Positions 16,268 to 24,356 are shown, counted from the stretch's first letter. The stretch is DNA of 64,000 nucleotides from Paenibacillus abyssi (GCF_014640295.1 NZ_BMGR01000017.1:56880-120879); one strand, 5' to 3'. The notes: generated from the sequence alone by a model not told the origin. Translations and numbers: made by a program.

Positions 16268-16358
16268 TGCCCATCTCTCCTTTATTATGAAATCTAGTAT
16301 ATTTTATGTATTAATTTCGGATAATATGTTGCATCTCTTATTTTCTATGTCTATTGTT

Positions 16359-16375
16359 TTTATGACAATTATCGA
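16359..16375 (-). promoter_or_regulatory. 17-bp element shared by both Cys-rich gene promoters (copy 1)
   Basis: The plus-strand sequence TTTATGACAATTATCGA differs at one base from 16854-16870 upstream of paralog 2. In copy 2 it overlaps the spacer and -10 of a good promoter; here the surrounding -35 and -10 have decayed. It lies about 90 bp upstream of paralog 1. Confidence 0.6.
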
Positions 16376-16411
16376 CAAGCGAACAGCAAAATATACGGTT
16401 AGAAGCGCACG

Positions 16412-16463
16412 CAAAAATAAAGGCCTGATCCTAAGGGGATACCCCTTCATGGATCAGACCTTC
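16412..16463 (-). terminator. Rho-independent terminator after Cys-rich paralog 2
   Basis: On the minus strand a long imperfect hairpin (16420-16461) with an inner AAGGGG/CCCCTT stem ends in TTTATTTTTG. It separates the two paralogous genes, so each needs its own promoter. Confidence 0.85.
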
Positions 16464-16487
16464 ATATATACGATTAGAAAACGATAG

Positions 16488-16763
16488 TTACGTCATCACG
16501 GCATATTGTTTGTTCATATTCCCGCTGTCCAGCTTTTCTCCGATTGCCTCCCCGCTTCCCGGCGAATAAGAGCCATGGCGCAATTGTTCATTGATCGGTG
16601 GGCTTGGTAAACGATCACTCTCCGCCTTTTTTTCACTACAGCTTACACAGCATCCAATAGGATGAATAACACGGAAGAAGCCTGTTCGGAATAAAAGCTT
16701 TGCTTGATTCGCCTGTTCCAACCTACCGCACCCAACACAATAATACTGATCGGACATTTGCAT
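16488..16763 (-). CDS. Small Cys-rich protein, paralog 2 (91 aa)
   Basis: It shares the N-terminal 42 residues of paralog 1, with all five cysteines (9, 12, 38, 39, 42) kept, then has a longer polar tail ending KQYAVMT. It is soluble, with no export signal. The ATG at 16763 has AAAGGAG 10 nt upstream. Its promoter carries the dyad found at the exopolysaccharide and secreted-protein promoters (16828-16842), suggesting a common regulator. The family is unknown to me. Confidence 0.82.
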   Translation of the reverse strand: MQMSDQYYCVGCGRLEQANQAKLLFRTGFFRVIHPIGCCVSCSEKKAESDRLPSPPINEQLRHGSYSPGSGEAIGEKLDSGNMNKQYAVMT

Positions 16764-16827
16764 GATTTCACCGCTCCTTTGAGGTCAACCCACTTTACCT
16801 GCCTGCTTACTGGGAATTCGGGAACTG

Positions 16828-16880
16828 CTACAAATTGTATCTATAAGTTAAATTTATGACAAATATCGAATTTTGTCAAG
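16828..16880 (-). promoter_or_regulatory. Promoter and dyad operator (site A) of Cys-rich paralog 2
   Basis: On the minus strand TTGACA (16875-16880), a 17-bp spacer and TAAATT (16852-16857) form a strong promoter. Just downstream of the expected start site lies GATACAATTTGTAGC (16828-16842 read on the minus strand), a near-perfect dyad. The 17-bp element shared with paralog 1 occupies 16854-16870. Confidence 0.75.
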
Positions 16881-16905
16881 TATTTAGGTAGTATTTAGGT
16901 AGATA
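16881..16905. repeat. 11-bp tandem repeat upstream of the paralog 2 promoter
   Basis: TATTTAGGTAG occurs twice in a row immediately upstream of the -35 and is followed by a partial third copy. It could be an activator site or simple duplication. Confidence 0.6.
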
Positions 16906-16972
16906 TTTGTCGTAAATGCGTTTTTATCTCGTTCAAAAGGCCGAATTATTCCAGATAAAACCATTTATGCTG

Positions 16973-17677
16973 TTATTTATCATGCTTCGCGAATTCGCCG
17001 GATTGACTGTCTTGAGATATCATCTCGATTAATTTTTCCGTTAATTGCCGCTGCTGCTGCAATTCTTTCTGTAAGCTTAACATTTGCTCCGTGTGTCCTT
17101 GTTCCAGCTCGTTAATCCGCCTGATCGCCTCCCCGATGAATAGCATGGAGATCCCCCGCTTGAGGCCTGTCCCCGCCTGCTCGATCTTGCCTGACAGAAC
17201 ATAAAGCAGATAAATAGCGAAGCTGGAGATGACGAAGTAGAACCCTTGCTTGCTGTGAAGAAAGAGGATGGGGTAGCCCAGATTAGGAATGGAGTGATTG
17301 ACCGCACCTTGAATATGTTCCGGCAGCACGGTGAAAGGGTCCTCTGCGGGGTTATTGTCGCCTTTGATCCGGTAGGTTGTCGTGGAATCATTGCGATCCA
17401 CCCTCACGATCCGGTGAACGATCAAAGATGGATAATTGTAACGCTCCTGAACCAGCCCGGGAACCTCGACGACAACAATATCGCCTTCACCCAGCTGCCG
17501 GACGTCCGCCTTCTCTACGAGAATCAGCGTCCCGATATGCAATACGGGCTCCATACTGCGGCTGGGAACAGCGGCAAAAGGAGGCGTGGCAAACTGAAAG
17601 TACAGAACAATCGCCACCATAGCGGCAAAGAACATAAAGGTAACGGCTCTGCCAATATATCCTGTCATTTTCTTCAT
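16973..17677 (-). CDS. sipW: SipW-type (ER-like) signal peptidase I
   Basis: A 234-residue membrane peptidase with an N-terminal helix (AVTFMFFAAMVAIVLYFQF) and a second near residues 145-162. The catalytic Ser41 sits in PSRSMEP, and the general base is histidine (IVHRI, His88) instead of lysine, with GDNN and AEDP acidic residues behind it; this is the SipW/archaeal/ER class. A coiled-coil tail (about residues 190-225) is unusual. In Bacillus SipW processes the biofilm protein TasA; here two small secreted-protein genes lie directly upstream and are the likely substrates. Confidence 0.88.
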   Translation of the reverse strand: MKKMTGYIGRAVTFMFFAAMVAIVLYFQFATPPFAAVPSRSMEPVLHIGTLILVEKADVRQLGEGDIVVVEVPGLVQERYNYPSLIVHRIVRVDRNDSTTTYRIKGDNNPAEDPFTVLPEHIQGAVNHSIPNLGYPILFLHSKQGFYFVISSFAIYLLYVLSGKIEQAGTGLKRGISMLFIGEAIRRINELEQGHTEQMLSLQKELQQQRQLTEKLIEMISQDSQSGEFAKHDK

Positions 17678-17720
17678 GATCCCAACCTCCTATCAGCCTG
17701 TCCCGCATCCATCAGAAGAA

Positions 17721-17758
17721 AAGAGGCGGCCCGGCAAGTATACCTTGCACAAGCCGCC
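17721..17758 (-). terminator. Hairpin between the 204-aa protein gene and sipW
   Basis: GGCGGC (17725-17730) and GCCGCC (17753-17758) enclose an inner GCAAG/CTTGC stem; on the minus strand CTCTTTTCTT follows. Partial termination here would make sipW mRNA scarcer than that of its substrates. Confidence 0.65.
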
Positions 17759-17765
17759 GTCACAT

Positions 17766-18380
17766 TTATCGAACGATGCAATGGAACCGGAGCGTCTGCA
17801 GCTGATCCTGTTGGCCTGGCGGGATATTCCCGCCTCCGCCCCAACCGCCGGGAAATCCACCCCAACCGCCGCCTGGAACCGTAATGCTGGCTAATACGTA
17901 CAGCCTTTCTACTCCCGTAACCGTGGGCCTTAATATAACGTCCCCCGACACTTCGCTCATCATCGCTGTCGTTGCCTCGTCTTTGCTCACCTTTACCCCA
18001 TTTTCCAGCTCATGCGAGCCCTGGCTGTCCTCGTACCATACCGCCACTTCAATAAAGGAGTTCCTGTTCCGCAAGACATTTCCGATCTCGAGCGGATCAA
18101 CCAGCAATAAATTGATGAATACCTGATCACTGTAGGCTGCAGATGCCAGATCAATCTGAAAGAGATTCACGCCTTCGACTCTTTGGCTTCTGCCCCAATT
18201 CAAGGTAAACTCAGCGCCTACCGGTGTTACGGTTGCAAGGGCCCCATCAGGCAAGCTGCTTTCGGTGACAATAGGAAGTTCCAGATTCAACGTGATCGCG
18301 GCCCATACGGTTAGATTGGCTGTTAAAAACAATCCAACTAGAATCATTAACAGCAGCTTCAGCTTCTTTCTCACATCCAT
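17766..18380 (-). CDS. Secreted protein linked to SipW (204 aa)
   Basis: It has an N-terminal signal (KKLKLLLMILVGLFLTANLTVWA) followed by a beta-rich ectodomain (about residues 30-165) and a Gly/Trp/Pro-rich tail (PGGGWGGFPGGWGGGG) ending in a conserved-looking LRFHCIVR. I do not recognise the fold. Its position between another secreted protein and a SipW-type peptidase suggests an extracellular matrix or surface component, but it shows no clear TasA match. The ATG at 18380 has GAAAGGA 8 nt upstream. Confidence 0.78.
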   Translation of the reverse strand: MDVRKKLKLLLMILVGLFLTANLTVWAAITLNLELPIVTESSLPDGALATVTPVGAEFTLNWGRSQRVEGVNLFQIDLASAAYSDQVFINLLLVDPLEIGNVLRNRNSFIEVAVWYEDSQGSHELENGVKVSKDEATTAMMSEVSGDVILRPTVTGVERLYVLASITVPGGGWGGFPGGWGGGGNIPPGQQDQLQTLRFHCIVR

Positions 18381-18407
18381 GCACCAGTCCTTTCAGGGAC
18401 CTCGTCA

Positions 18408-18956
18408 TTAACGGAGATCGATTGTGAATTGAGGGGCTAATGCGCCTGCTGTCGTGCTAAGACAATAGAAGGAGCCGCCTTTGAGTGCAATTTTATATTT
18501 ACCATCCGCCGCACCACTTAATTGAAGAGTAACATAACCATTCGTAAGCGATAAAAGCTCCGCACTATCAGGAACCTCTGTCAGTACGCCATCGACAACT
18601 TTATACACCCCTACATTTAGATTCAAGTAACTGTAGGATTTAGACAGGGCTGGCGAATTGGCCAGATAAAGCGTAGCAAAAACATCAGTGTTACTTTTTA
18701 CATCAATGTCAAATAAGTAACCATTCGTGAAAGCAGTTGTGCCGCCTGTCGTTGTCGTTCCTCCAGGAATGTCTCCAGCTCTATTTGCTGTTGGCGTCCA
18801 TGTGGGCAGGGCTGTCGCTATCGTCGCTGTCATGGTATTGCCGCTTCCATTAACAACAATTGAGGTTCCCGTTGAGGCTGTTGAAGCAAAACTAATTGCA
18901 GTCGTTGCCATAATGACCAGCATGCCCAAAATAAACATCCACGTTCTTTTTTTCAT
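18408..18956 (-). CDS. Secreted SipW-linked protein (182 aa)
   Basis: MKKRTWMFILGMLVIMATTAISFAST is a signal peptide with a likely cut after ISFA. The mature part is Thr/Ser/Gly-rich and beta-prone (NGYLFDIDVKSNTDVFATLYLAN), with a single Cys near residue 168. It is about TasA-length but I see no convincing TasA or camelysin motif. It is the first gene of a three-gene operon with the 204-residue protein and sipW. The promoter upstream is strong and carries an embedded operator. Confidence 0.78.
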   Translation of the reverse strand: MKKRTWMFILGMLVIMATTAISFASTASTGTSIVVNGSGNTMTATIATALPTWTPTANRAGDIPGGTTTTGGTTAFTNGYLFDIDVKSNTDVFATLYLANSPALSKSYSYLNLNVGVYKVVDGVLTEVPDSAELLSLTNGYVTLQLSGAADGKYKIALKGGSFYCLSTTAGALAPQFTIDLR

Positions 18957-19205
18957 GATTCATCCTCCAACAATCAATTTTCCGCACAATTGCGTTACAT
19001 ATTAGTGTATGTAGATCGATACAGGAAATGAACACTATCTGCACTACTTTCCTGCTAATAATTGAATCCGATATCCTAATACACCTCCTAAGCCAGAGTT
19101 GGCACAGGCTCACTCCTCATCTGAAGTCATTGCCATCATATCTAATTATGCAGGCACTGGTGTCTTGGGCCTTTATACCTTTTATTATCTGATTCTAGCG
19201 ATCTA
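18957..19205 (-). other. Long 5' leader of the secreted-protein/sipW operon
   Basis: About 250 nt lie between the expected transcription start (near 19206) and the ATG at 18956. The leader contains an isolated GGAGGTG near 19082-19088 with no ORF behind it, and AGCC/GGCT pairing around 19096-19113. No known riboswitch class was recognised. Confidence 0.5.
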
Positions 19206-19212
19206 CTTTTAA

Positions 19213-19241
19213 ATTTTATGATACAATCTGTATCATGTCAA
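19213..19241 (-). promoter_or_regulatory. Promoter with spacer-filling operator (site B) of the secreted-protein operon
   Basis: On the minus strand TTGACA (19236-19241), a 17-bp spacer and TAAAAT (19213-19218) form a near-consensus sigma-A promoter. The whole 17-bp spacer (19219-19235) is the dyad TGATACAGATTGTATCA, so a bound dimer must exclude RNA polymerase. Confidence 0.88.
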
Positions 19242-19248
19242 CTATTAT

Positions 19249-19740
19249 TCATTCTTCCGAAAATATCCAAAGTAGTTTCCATTCTTCATCTTCTATGGCC
19301 GCGTAACAGGGCTGGACAAGCTTGAAATCACCGTACTGGCTTTTGTAGAATAACGTCACCGTGATTTGATAAACCTCCGGTAATTCTTCCGAGTCTGCCG
19401 TCATCCGCCAATTGTATATCCTCTCGGGTGTGCCCAATTCAAATTCGAACGATTCAACGCCGAAATGCTGCATAAAGATATGCGCGCGCTGCTGGATATA
19501 GTTCTCCTTCTCATAACGCGCCTTCATCTGAGTATGGAAAAGCTCCCATGAGCTGCCGAAGTCCCCTGCCTGCTCCAGGGAGTAGAATTGGTTCACCACA
19601 GCGGTCGCCTCATCAGCTTCGCCTGATGACAACCATTGGATATAATTGTGCCCGATCAACCAGATGATAAGGAATAGAAAAGCGATGAAAGTCAGTTGGG
19701 GGAGTATAGACGAAGATCTTCTTCTCTTTCTAAGCAGCAT
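19249..19740 (-). CDS. Membrane-anchored protein with NTF2-like ectodomain (163 aa)
   Basis: A basic N-terminus (LLRKRRRSSS) and one helix (LTFIAFLFLIIWLIGHNYI) anchor a domain of about 120 residues. Its pattern (ATAVVNQFYSLEQAGDFGSSWELFH, closing EDEEWKLLWIFSEE) suggests an NTF2/DUF4878-like cone fold. The ATG at 19740 has GGAGGG 7 nt upstream. Function is unknown. Confidence 0.68.
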   Translation of the reverse strand: MLLRKRRRSSSILPQLTFIAFLFLIIWLIGHNYIQWLSSGEADEATAVVNQFYSLEQAGDFGSSWELFHTQMKARYEKENYIQQRAHIFMQHFGVESFEFELGTPERIYNWRMTADSEELPEVYQITVTLFYKSQYGDFKLVQPCYAAIEDEEWKLLWIFSEE

Positions 19741-19852
19741 CAATCCGCCCTCCTTATCCGCACAGCTAGTTCAATCTATGTGGACAGGAGGGTGGATAGA
19801 CCTTAATAAGGATTTAATTCGTATGGAACGGGAAAATTGGGAGAAGGAAGGT

Positions 19853-20473
19853 TTACACATAAGAACTGCTCAGTTTTTCAAACTCCCGTCTTATGTTCAC
19901 CAAAAAACTCCATATTTTTTTCAAATACACATCACACGCGGTAAGGGCATCAATAGACCCGTCAGGTTGAAAGCCATCAGGATGCCCAACAAAAACCCAG
20001 CGGAATTGAAATTCATACCGCTCTGAATTTTGGCCGATTTGGTGAGCCAGACTCCATTCTTTTTGCATAACGGAATAAACGCTCTCAAAAGGGTTACTCT
20101 CGTTTGCATGGTCAATCTCACCTGTATAATTCACATACCAGACCAAATTACCGCCTTTTTGCTGTTGTATGCCGATTTGTTGGCGATATACTACGTTTGG
20201 ATAAGCTTCTGTTTCAAGGGAATTGCATAAGTCAACAAAATAATTTGTTTCATTTCCTGATAAGATATTCTTCTGCAAGTGCTCACAAAGGCCTTTCTTA
20301 TTCAGTTCCTCAGCCTTTCTTTCAAGAAGCAGCACAAGTTTTCCAGCACTCGAGATAAATGCGCTTAAGTAAAAATAGAACAACTTAGGCTCCCTTTGAT
20401 GGGCATTGAGCTGTTTTAAAAAAAACTCAGCCTCTTCATATTTAAGTCGAATAGATGACCATAATTGTTCCAT
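19853..20473 (-). CDS. Hypothetical helical protein (206 aa)
   Basis: It is soluble, charged and mostly helical in the first 90 residues (KYEEAEFFLKQLNAHQ, SSAGKLVLLLERKAEELNKKG), with a beta-prone second half (VYRQQIGIQQQKGGNLVWYV). The N-terminal helical pair recalls HEPN-like proteins, but no R-x4-6-H motif is evident. The ATG at 20473 follows AAGGTGG. Its promoter carries the shared dyad (site C), linking it to the exopolysaccharide regulon by inference. Confidence 0.6.
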   Translation of the reverse strand: MEQLWSSIRLKYEEAEFFLKQLNAHQREPKLFYFYLSAFISSAGKLVLLLERKAEELNKKGLCEHLQKNILSGNETNYFVDLCNSLETEAYPNVVYRQQIGIQQQKGGNLVWYVNYTGEIDHANESNPFESVYSVMQKEWSLAHQIGQNSERYEFQFRWVFVGHPDGFQPDGSIDALTACDVYLKKIWSFLVNIRREFEKLSSSYV

Positions 20474-20554
20474 AAAGCACCACCTTATACAGTTTGGAAT
20501 TAAAATATATAGCAGTTAGTATTCATGTTGTCAGTTAATAATAATCTCACCATT

Positions 20555-20590
20555 GTTACAAATTGTATCATATTTCATGTATGATGTTAA
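20555..20590 (-). promoter_or_regulatory. Promoter with overlapping dyad operator (site C)
   Basis: On the minus strand TTAACA (20585-20590), a 17-bp spacer and TACAAT (20562-20567) make a plausible promoter. The -10 lies within the dyad GATACAATTTGTAAC (20555-20569). The gene start is 82 bp downstream. Confidence 0.72.
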
Positions 20591-20627
20591 TATATGTTCT
20601 TGAAATTCTCTATTCTATTCGGATTAA

Positions 20628-21641
20628 TCACCCATTCGCTTGAAGCTTCTCACTAATCCGACTCACCGCTTGAGCGCGAATGCTTTCCTTCGTTGCCTCG
20701 TATTGCTGCGCCCAGGTTGCGCTGATTGCAAATGACGCTCCCTGCTCCGCATACTCTGATTTGGCTCGAGCCAGTAAACTCTGGAACTGCCCGTCACATT
20801 GCGCTTCTGCTGCCGCGATCTGCTGTAAGAGCTGCTGCTGAGTGGAGCCGGCCTTTGCATTGTTATCCATTTGGTCAATACTCGATAGCACCTTATTCAG
20901 CATAGCTCCGGCATCTTGAATACAACTGGCCTTAATACGACTTAATTCCGCTTCGTACTTCTTCGCTAACTGTACGTTTCCCTCGGAGGCTGATGTATCC
21001 TGCTTTTCGGCAGCAGTTGTACTCTGCTCTAATGAAACATCGGAGTCTGTTCCCTCTGCTTTTTGGACTGCGGGTTGTGGTTCCATTTCCGTGTCTGCTT
21101 GCTTATCCTTATTTGCTTGCTCAATGATTCGTTGTCGTTGAGCGTCATCCTTAACACCGACCGCTTCAATCGGATAATTCGGATCGAGAATCACTAACCC
21201 TTTGCCGTAATCTGTAGTTATAGAACGAAGCGCTTCAATTTCCTCCGGTGTTAACTTTTCAAGCAGCAAGTCTCTAATCCGCTGCTTCTCTTCTGTGCTT
21301 AAATTATCCGTAGACTTCCCCATCAAATAATACATTTCTTTAAACGATAACTCCGAATTAAGCAGGATCGCGGCAGCATCCAACGCATCCTGGGATTCAA
21401 CCGGCTTATCTGCGAGCTGGTCCGCTTTACCCACTGCACCTTCCAAGACGGAGGGTAGTTCCTCATCTTCGGAGGACTGACCTTCTGTTTGTTCGGTTTG
21501 CTCCGTCTTTGCAAGCTGACGATTCTTAATATCATCAAGATCTATCGATCGGATGTTCAAGTATAAGATGAATCCCGCGATCGATATAAGTAAGACTAGG
21601 CTGCCTAGCGAGATCCATATTATTTTCCATATTTTCTTCAT
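20628..21641 (-). CDS. Single-pass membrane protein with coiled coil (337 aa)
   Basis: One N-terminal helix (WISLGSLVLLISIAGFILYL) is followed by an external region rich in Gln/Glu/Ala and probably largely helical (ELSRIKASCIQDAGAMLNKV, QQLLQQIAAAEAQCDGQF). Two Cys residues are in the ectodomain. The ATG overlaps the vanZ stop by 4 nt, so the pair is coupled. No family is recognised. Confidence 0.7.
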   Translation of the reverse strand: MKKIWKIIWISLGSLVLLISIAGFILYLNIRSIDLDDIKNRQLAKTEQTEQTEGQSSEDEELPSVLEGAVGKADQLADKPVESQDALDAAAILLNSELSFKEMYYLMGKSTDNLSTEEKQRIRDLLLEKLTPEEIEALRSITTDYGKGLVILDPNYPIEAVGVKDDAQRQRIIEQANKDKQADTEMEPQPAVQKAEGTDSDVSLEQSTTAAEKQDTSASEGNVQLAKKYEAELSRIKASCIQDAGAMLNKVLSSIDQMDNNAKAGSTQQQLLQQIAAAEAQCDGQFQSLLARAKSEYAEQGASFAISATWAQQYEATKESIRAQAVSRISEKLQANG

Positions 21642-22153
21642 GTTCTTTTTCCACTCCTTCGTAAGTAGATCATATAGATGGCGATCCCTAGCGTTGCTCC
21701 TGCCAGGTCAAGTATCACATCTGCAAGTCGAGCGGTACGCATCGGGGTGAAGTGTTGATGCCATTCATCGGCTGCGGCGAACACTCCCGAGATGATCCAA
21801 GCAATGATGTATGTCCTTGGCCCAGGAAGGAAACGGTATAGTACTCTGACAAGCAGAAATCCCAATATTCCAAAAAGCACAAAGTGCGCGGTTTTGCGCA
21901 GTAAAAATTCAATGAATCCTGCCTCTCCGCTTTTACGAACGCTTATTTCTTGTTTCCCATATGACACCTTCAACTCCGGCGCAATCCGTTCTACTGATCC
22001 TTCCGGAATCCATTCTTCTAGAAAGGGCTTTATATTCTGTTTCGTATAGGGCTGCGACGAGAACAGATAAATAAGCAACAATAATATAAATATAGGCAGA
22101 CAATAAACGATAAATTGGCCGATTCGTTTCGAACGATGACTAGAAGGCTGCAA
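21638..22153 (-). CDS. VanZ-family membrane protein
   Basis: A 171-residue protein with four helices and the VanZ pattern: FIVYCLPIFILLLLIYLFSSQP, LLRKTAHFVLFGILGFLLVR, and AADEWHQHFTPMRTARLADVILDLAG. The DEWHQ and DxxxD motif is the family hallmark. I take TTG at 22153 as the start, with GGAGG 10 nt upstream; the longer frame runs into the terminator of the SLH gene. VanZ-like proteins affect teicoplanin susceptibility in VanA clusters, but most chromosomal members have unknown roles. Confidence 0.85.
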   Translation of the reverse strand: MQPSSHRSKRIGQFIVYCLPIFILLLLIYLFSSQPYTKQNIKPFLEEWIPEGSVERIAPELKVSYGKQEISVRKSGEAGFIEFLLRKTAHFVLFGILGFLLVRVLYRFLPGPRTYIIAWIISGVFAAADEWHQHFTPMRTARLADVILDLAGATLGIAIYMIYLRRSGKRT

Positions 22154-22181
22154 AATGGTGATTCCTCCGTTCCTCGATAAC

Positions 22182-22222
22182 AAAAAAGAAGCCGAGTGGA
22201 AACTCGAGGTTTCCACTCGGCT
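22182..22222 (-). terminator. Strong terminator at the end of the exopolysaccharide locus
   Basis: A perfect 13-bp stem (22190-22202 with 22210-22222) with a 7-nt loop is followed on the minus strand by TCTTTTTTG. It marks the end of the long minus-strand cluster just after the SLH gene. Confidence 0.92.
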
Positions 22223-22232
22223 AAATGATGGA

Positions 22233-24356
22233 TTACTTGGCATTCATCGTACGATAGATGATAACAGCGGCTTCTGCACGTGTTGCGTTATCGTTAGGTT
22301 TAAACGAGCCGTTACTTCCGATGATTAATTGATGGAACGCTGCGAACGCCACACCCGACTCAAGAGTAGGATGAATGCTGTCTGCATCCTTGAAGACACT
22401 TAATGCCGCATCAAGATTGGCGACATCATCAAGATTGGTTGTGATTTGAAGTGCACGGGCAATCATCGTCGCCATCTCCGCACGGGTAATCGTTGCATTT
22501 GGAGCAAAGCGGGCAGCACTTCTTCCTTTAATAATCCCCTTCTCTACCGCTGCCGCAACATAAGGCGCGAACCAATCGGAGGAATTAACATCTGTGAAGC
22601 TTTCCTGTGCTTCATCGTTCTGCAGCTGAAGTGCAAGAACGAGCATCTTGGCAAATTCTGCACGGGTCACGGAGTCACTTGGAGCGAATATCCCCGCTGC
22701 TTTGCCCTCGATGATACCTTTCGAAGCAATAACTTGAATCTGACGGCCTGCCCAAGACTGGACTCTAGCCAAGTCACTAAAGTTAACTTTATTTTCAATA
22801 ACAACATAAGTAGATAAATGGAACAGCAGTGTCGATACACCGATAATCGTTACGCCGTCGTCTCCAAATACTAAGCTGCCGCCTACATTATCCAGAATAA
22901 CCGGTATGCCATTCACATAGCCAATCTGAACAGCAGTCAACAGATCCGGATCGGTGCCTTCAGGAATCGTAATAGGGAAGAAGACCTCCAGCGGCGGATT
23001 AAACGTGGTTACCGGAACTCCGTTATGCATGACCTGAATATCGAATTGTTGGGAAACGGCTAATTGGCCGATATCTCCTTCGACATCAATCTCTTCAACA
23101 TTTTCAACCGTTATGGTGAGATCATCATCAAAGTCTGCAATCGGTACCGTAAGGCTTAACCCATTGGCTTTCACGGTCACTTCACCGAGTCCTGCAGCCT
23201 TTGCCTGTGCAATAGTGCTGCTATTAAACTCAGCGACTGCTGGACCCTCAACAGTGCCTAGATCCTGCTCGTTTATCGGCGGTTGTACAGGCGGAACTAC
23301 TACCGAACCACCACCACCTCCTCCTCCAGGAGTTGAGGTGTCGGTTAAGGTAACACCACCTTCAAAAATGACTTTATCCATAATACTGGCTCGAATGATT
23401 GCAGAAGCTGTCGTCGCTCCAGATGGTATGGTTACCACTCCGGATGTAGATACTTGAGCTGTCCCCGATACACGTGTCCAGGTCAACACGCCGGAAGGGA
23501 TGGTCTTTCCGTGCACTTTGATGGAATACGTGCGCTGGCGTCCAGCATTAGTGACTACGGATTCAGCAGTCGACTCCGAACGAAGGTAAGCAACGGTCAT
23601 TGCAATTGTTGCAGGAACTTCGGTCGTAAGTTTATTTCTAAAGTTATCAAGTGTATCCGTAATGTCCTGACCCGTTATCCCCATTTTGGCGAATAGGCGG
23701 CTGACCATATAATCAGAGTCTGCCAGTATAGTTCCATATACCTGTTGAAGCAGGCTGTTCTGAGCATCTTTATCGATCAACAAGTTCAACAAATTGCTAG
23801 TCGACATAGCCATTACAGTGTCTATCAATGCACCCTGTACACCTTGTTTCGTCCCGCTTCCAAACATGAATTGCAAAATATCAACGACCATGAGATCTTC
23901 ATTGTCACCGACTGCCTTGGCGATTGCTTGAAGAGCATCGCGATACTCCGCATTGGTTCGAATAGCCTCTAGATTCGCAAGCGTTGGATCATATTGCAAG
24001 CCGCCAATCGCAGTAAGAAGATTGAACAAATCCTCTTTGACCGAAATATTAACACCTTTTGCAGCAAGCTTATTCCAGATGGGATCGATAAGCGCACCAT
24101 CGCTTGAATAGGTTACACTTTTAATCTGGTCACGAAGAGCGCGTACATCTGTTACACCTTGCGGGTCTAAATGCAGTGCATCGCGTATCTTATTCATTCT
24201 CGCCAGGAAATCTGAATTGATGAACCCGGCATCAGCCGCATAAGCAATCGTACTTGAACCACTAAACAATCCATTACTTAGCTGCAAGCCGCTGAGCGGG
24301 GTTGCCAACAGGGATGCAGCAAGGATGGTTGACAATACTTTTCCTCTCAATCTCAC
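22233..24356 (-). CDS. Surface protein with three C-terminal SLH domains (707 aa)
   Basis: The signal peptide (LSTILAASLLATPLSG to AYAADA) is followed by a helical N-terminal domain (about residues 45-280), a beta domain, a flexible linker (GGGGGGGSVVVPPVQPP), a further beta domain, and three SLH repeats in the last 190 residues (VTRAEFAKML, ITRAEMATMI and ATRAEAAVII). SLH domains attach to pyruvylated wall polymer. The start is GTG at 24356, with GAGGTG 8 nt upstream. As last gene of the exopolysaccharide locus it may anchor or organise the polymer at the surface. Confidence 0.88.
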   Translation of the reverse strand: MRLRGKVLSTILAASLLATPLSGLQLSNGLFSGSSTIAYAADAGFINSDFLARMNKIRDALHLDPQGVTDVRALRDQIKSVTYSSDGALIDPIWNKLAAKGVNISVKEDLFNLLTAIGGLQYDPTLANLEAIRTNAEYRDALQAIAKAVGDNEDLMVVDILQFMFGSGTKQGVQGALIDTVMAMSTSNLLNLLIDKDAQNSLLQQVYGTILADSDYMVSRLFAKMGITGQDITDTLDNFRNKLTTEVPATIAMTVAYLRSESTAESVVTNAGRQRTYSIKVHGKTIPSGVLTWTRVSGTAQVSTSGVVTIPSGATTASAIIRASIMDKVIFEGGVTLTDTSTPGGGGGGGSVVVPPVQPPINEQDLGTVEGPAVAEFNSSTIAQAKAAGLGEVTVKANGLSLTVPIADFDDDLTITVENVEEIDVEGDIGQLAVSQQFDIQVMHNGVPVTTFNPPLEVFFPITIPEGTDPDLLTAVQIGYVNGIPVILDNVGGSLVFGDDGVTIIGVSTLLFHLSTYVVIENKVNFSDLARVQSWAGRQIQVIASKGIIEGKAAGIFAPSDSVTRAEFAKMLVLALQLQNDEAQESFTDVNSSDWFAPYVAAAVEKGIIKGRSAARFAPNATITRAEMATMIARALQITTNLDDVANLDAALSVFKDADSIHPTLESGVAFAAFHQLIIGSNGSFKPNDNATRAEAAVIIYRTMNAK

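Noticed and set aside
18957..19205. c-di-GMP riboswitch in the secreted-protein leader
   Set aside because: I looked for the GEMM-type conserved loops because of the matrix context and did not find them.
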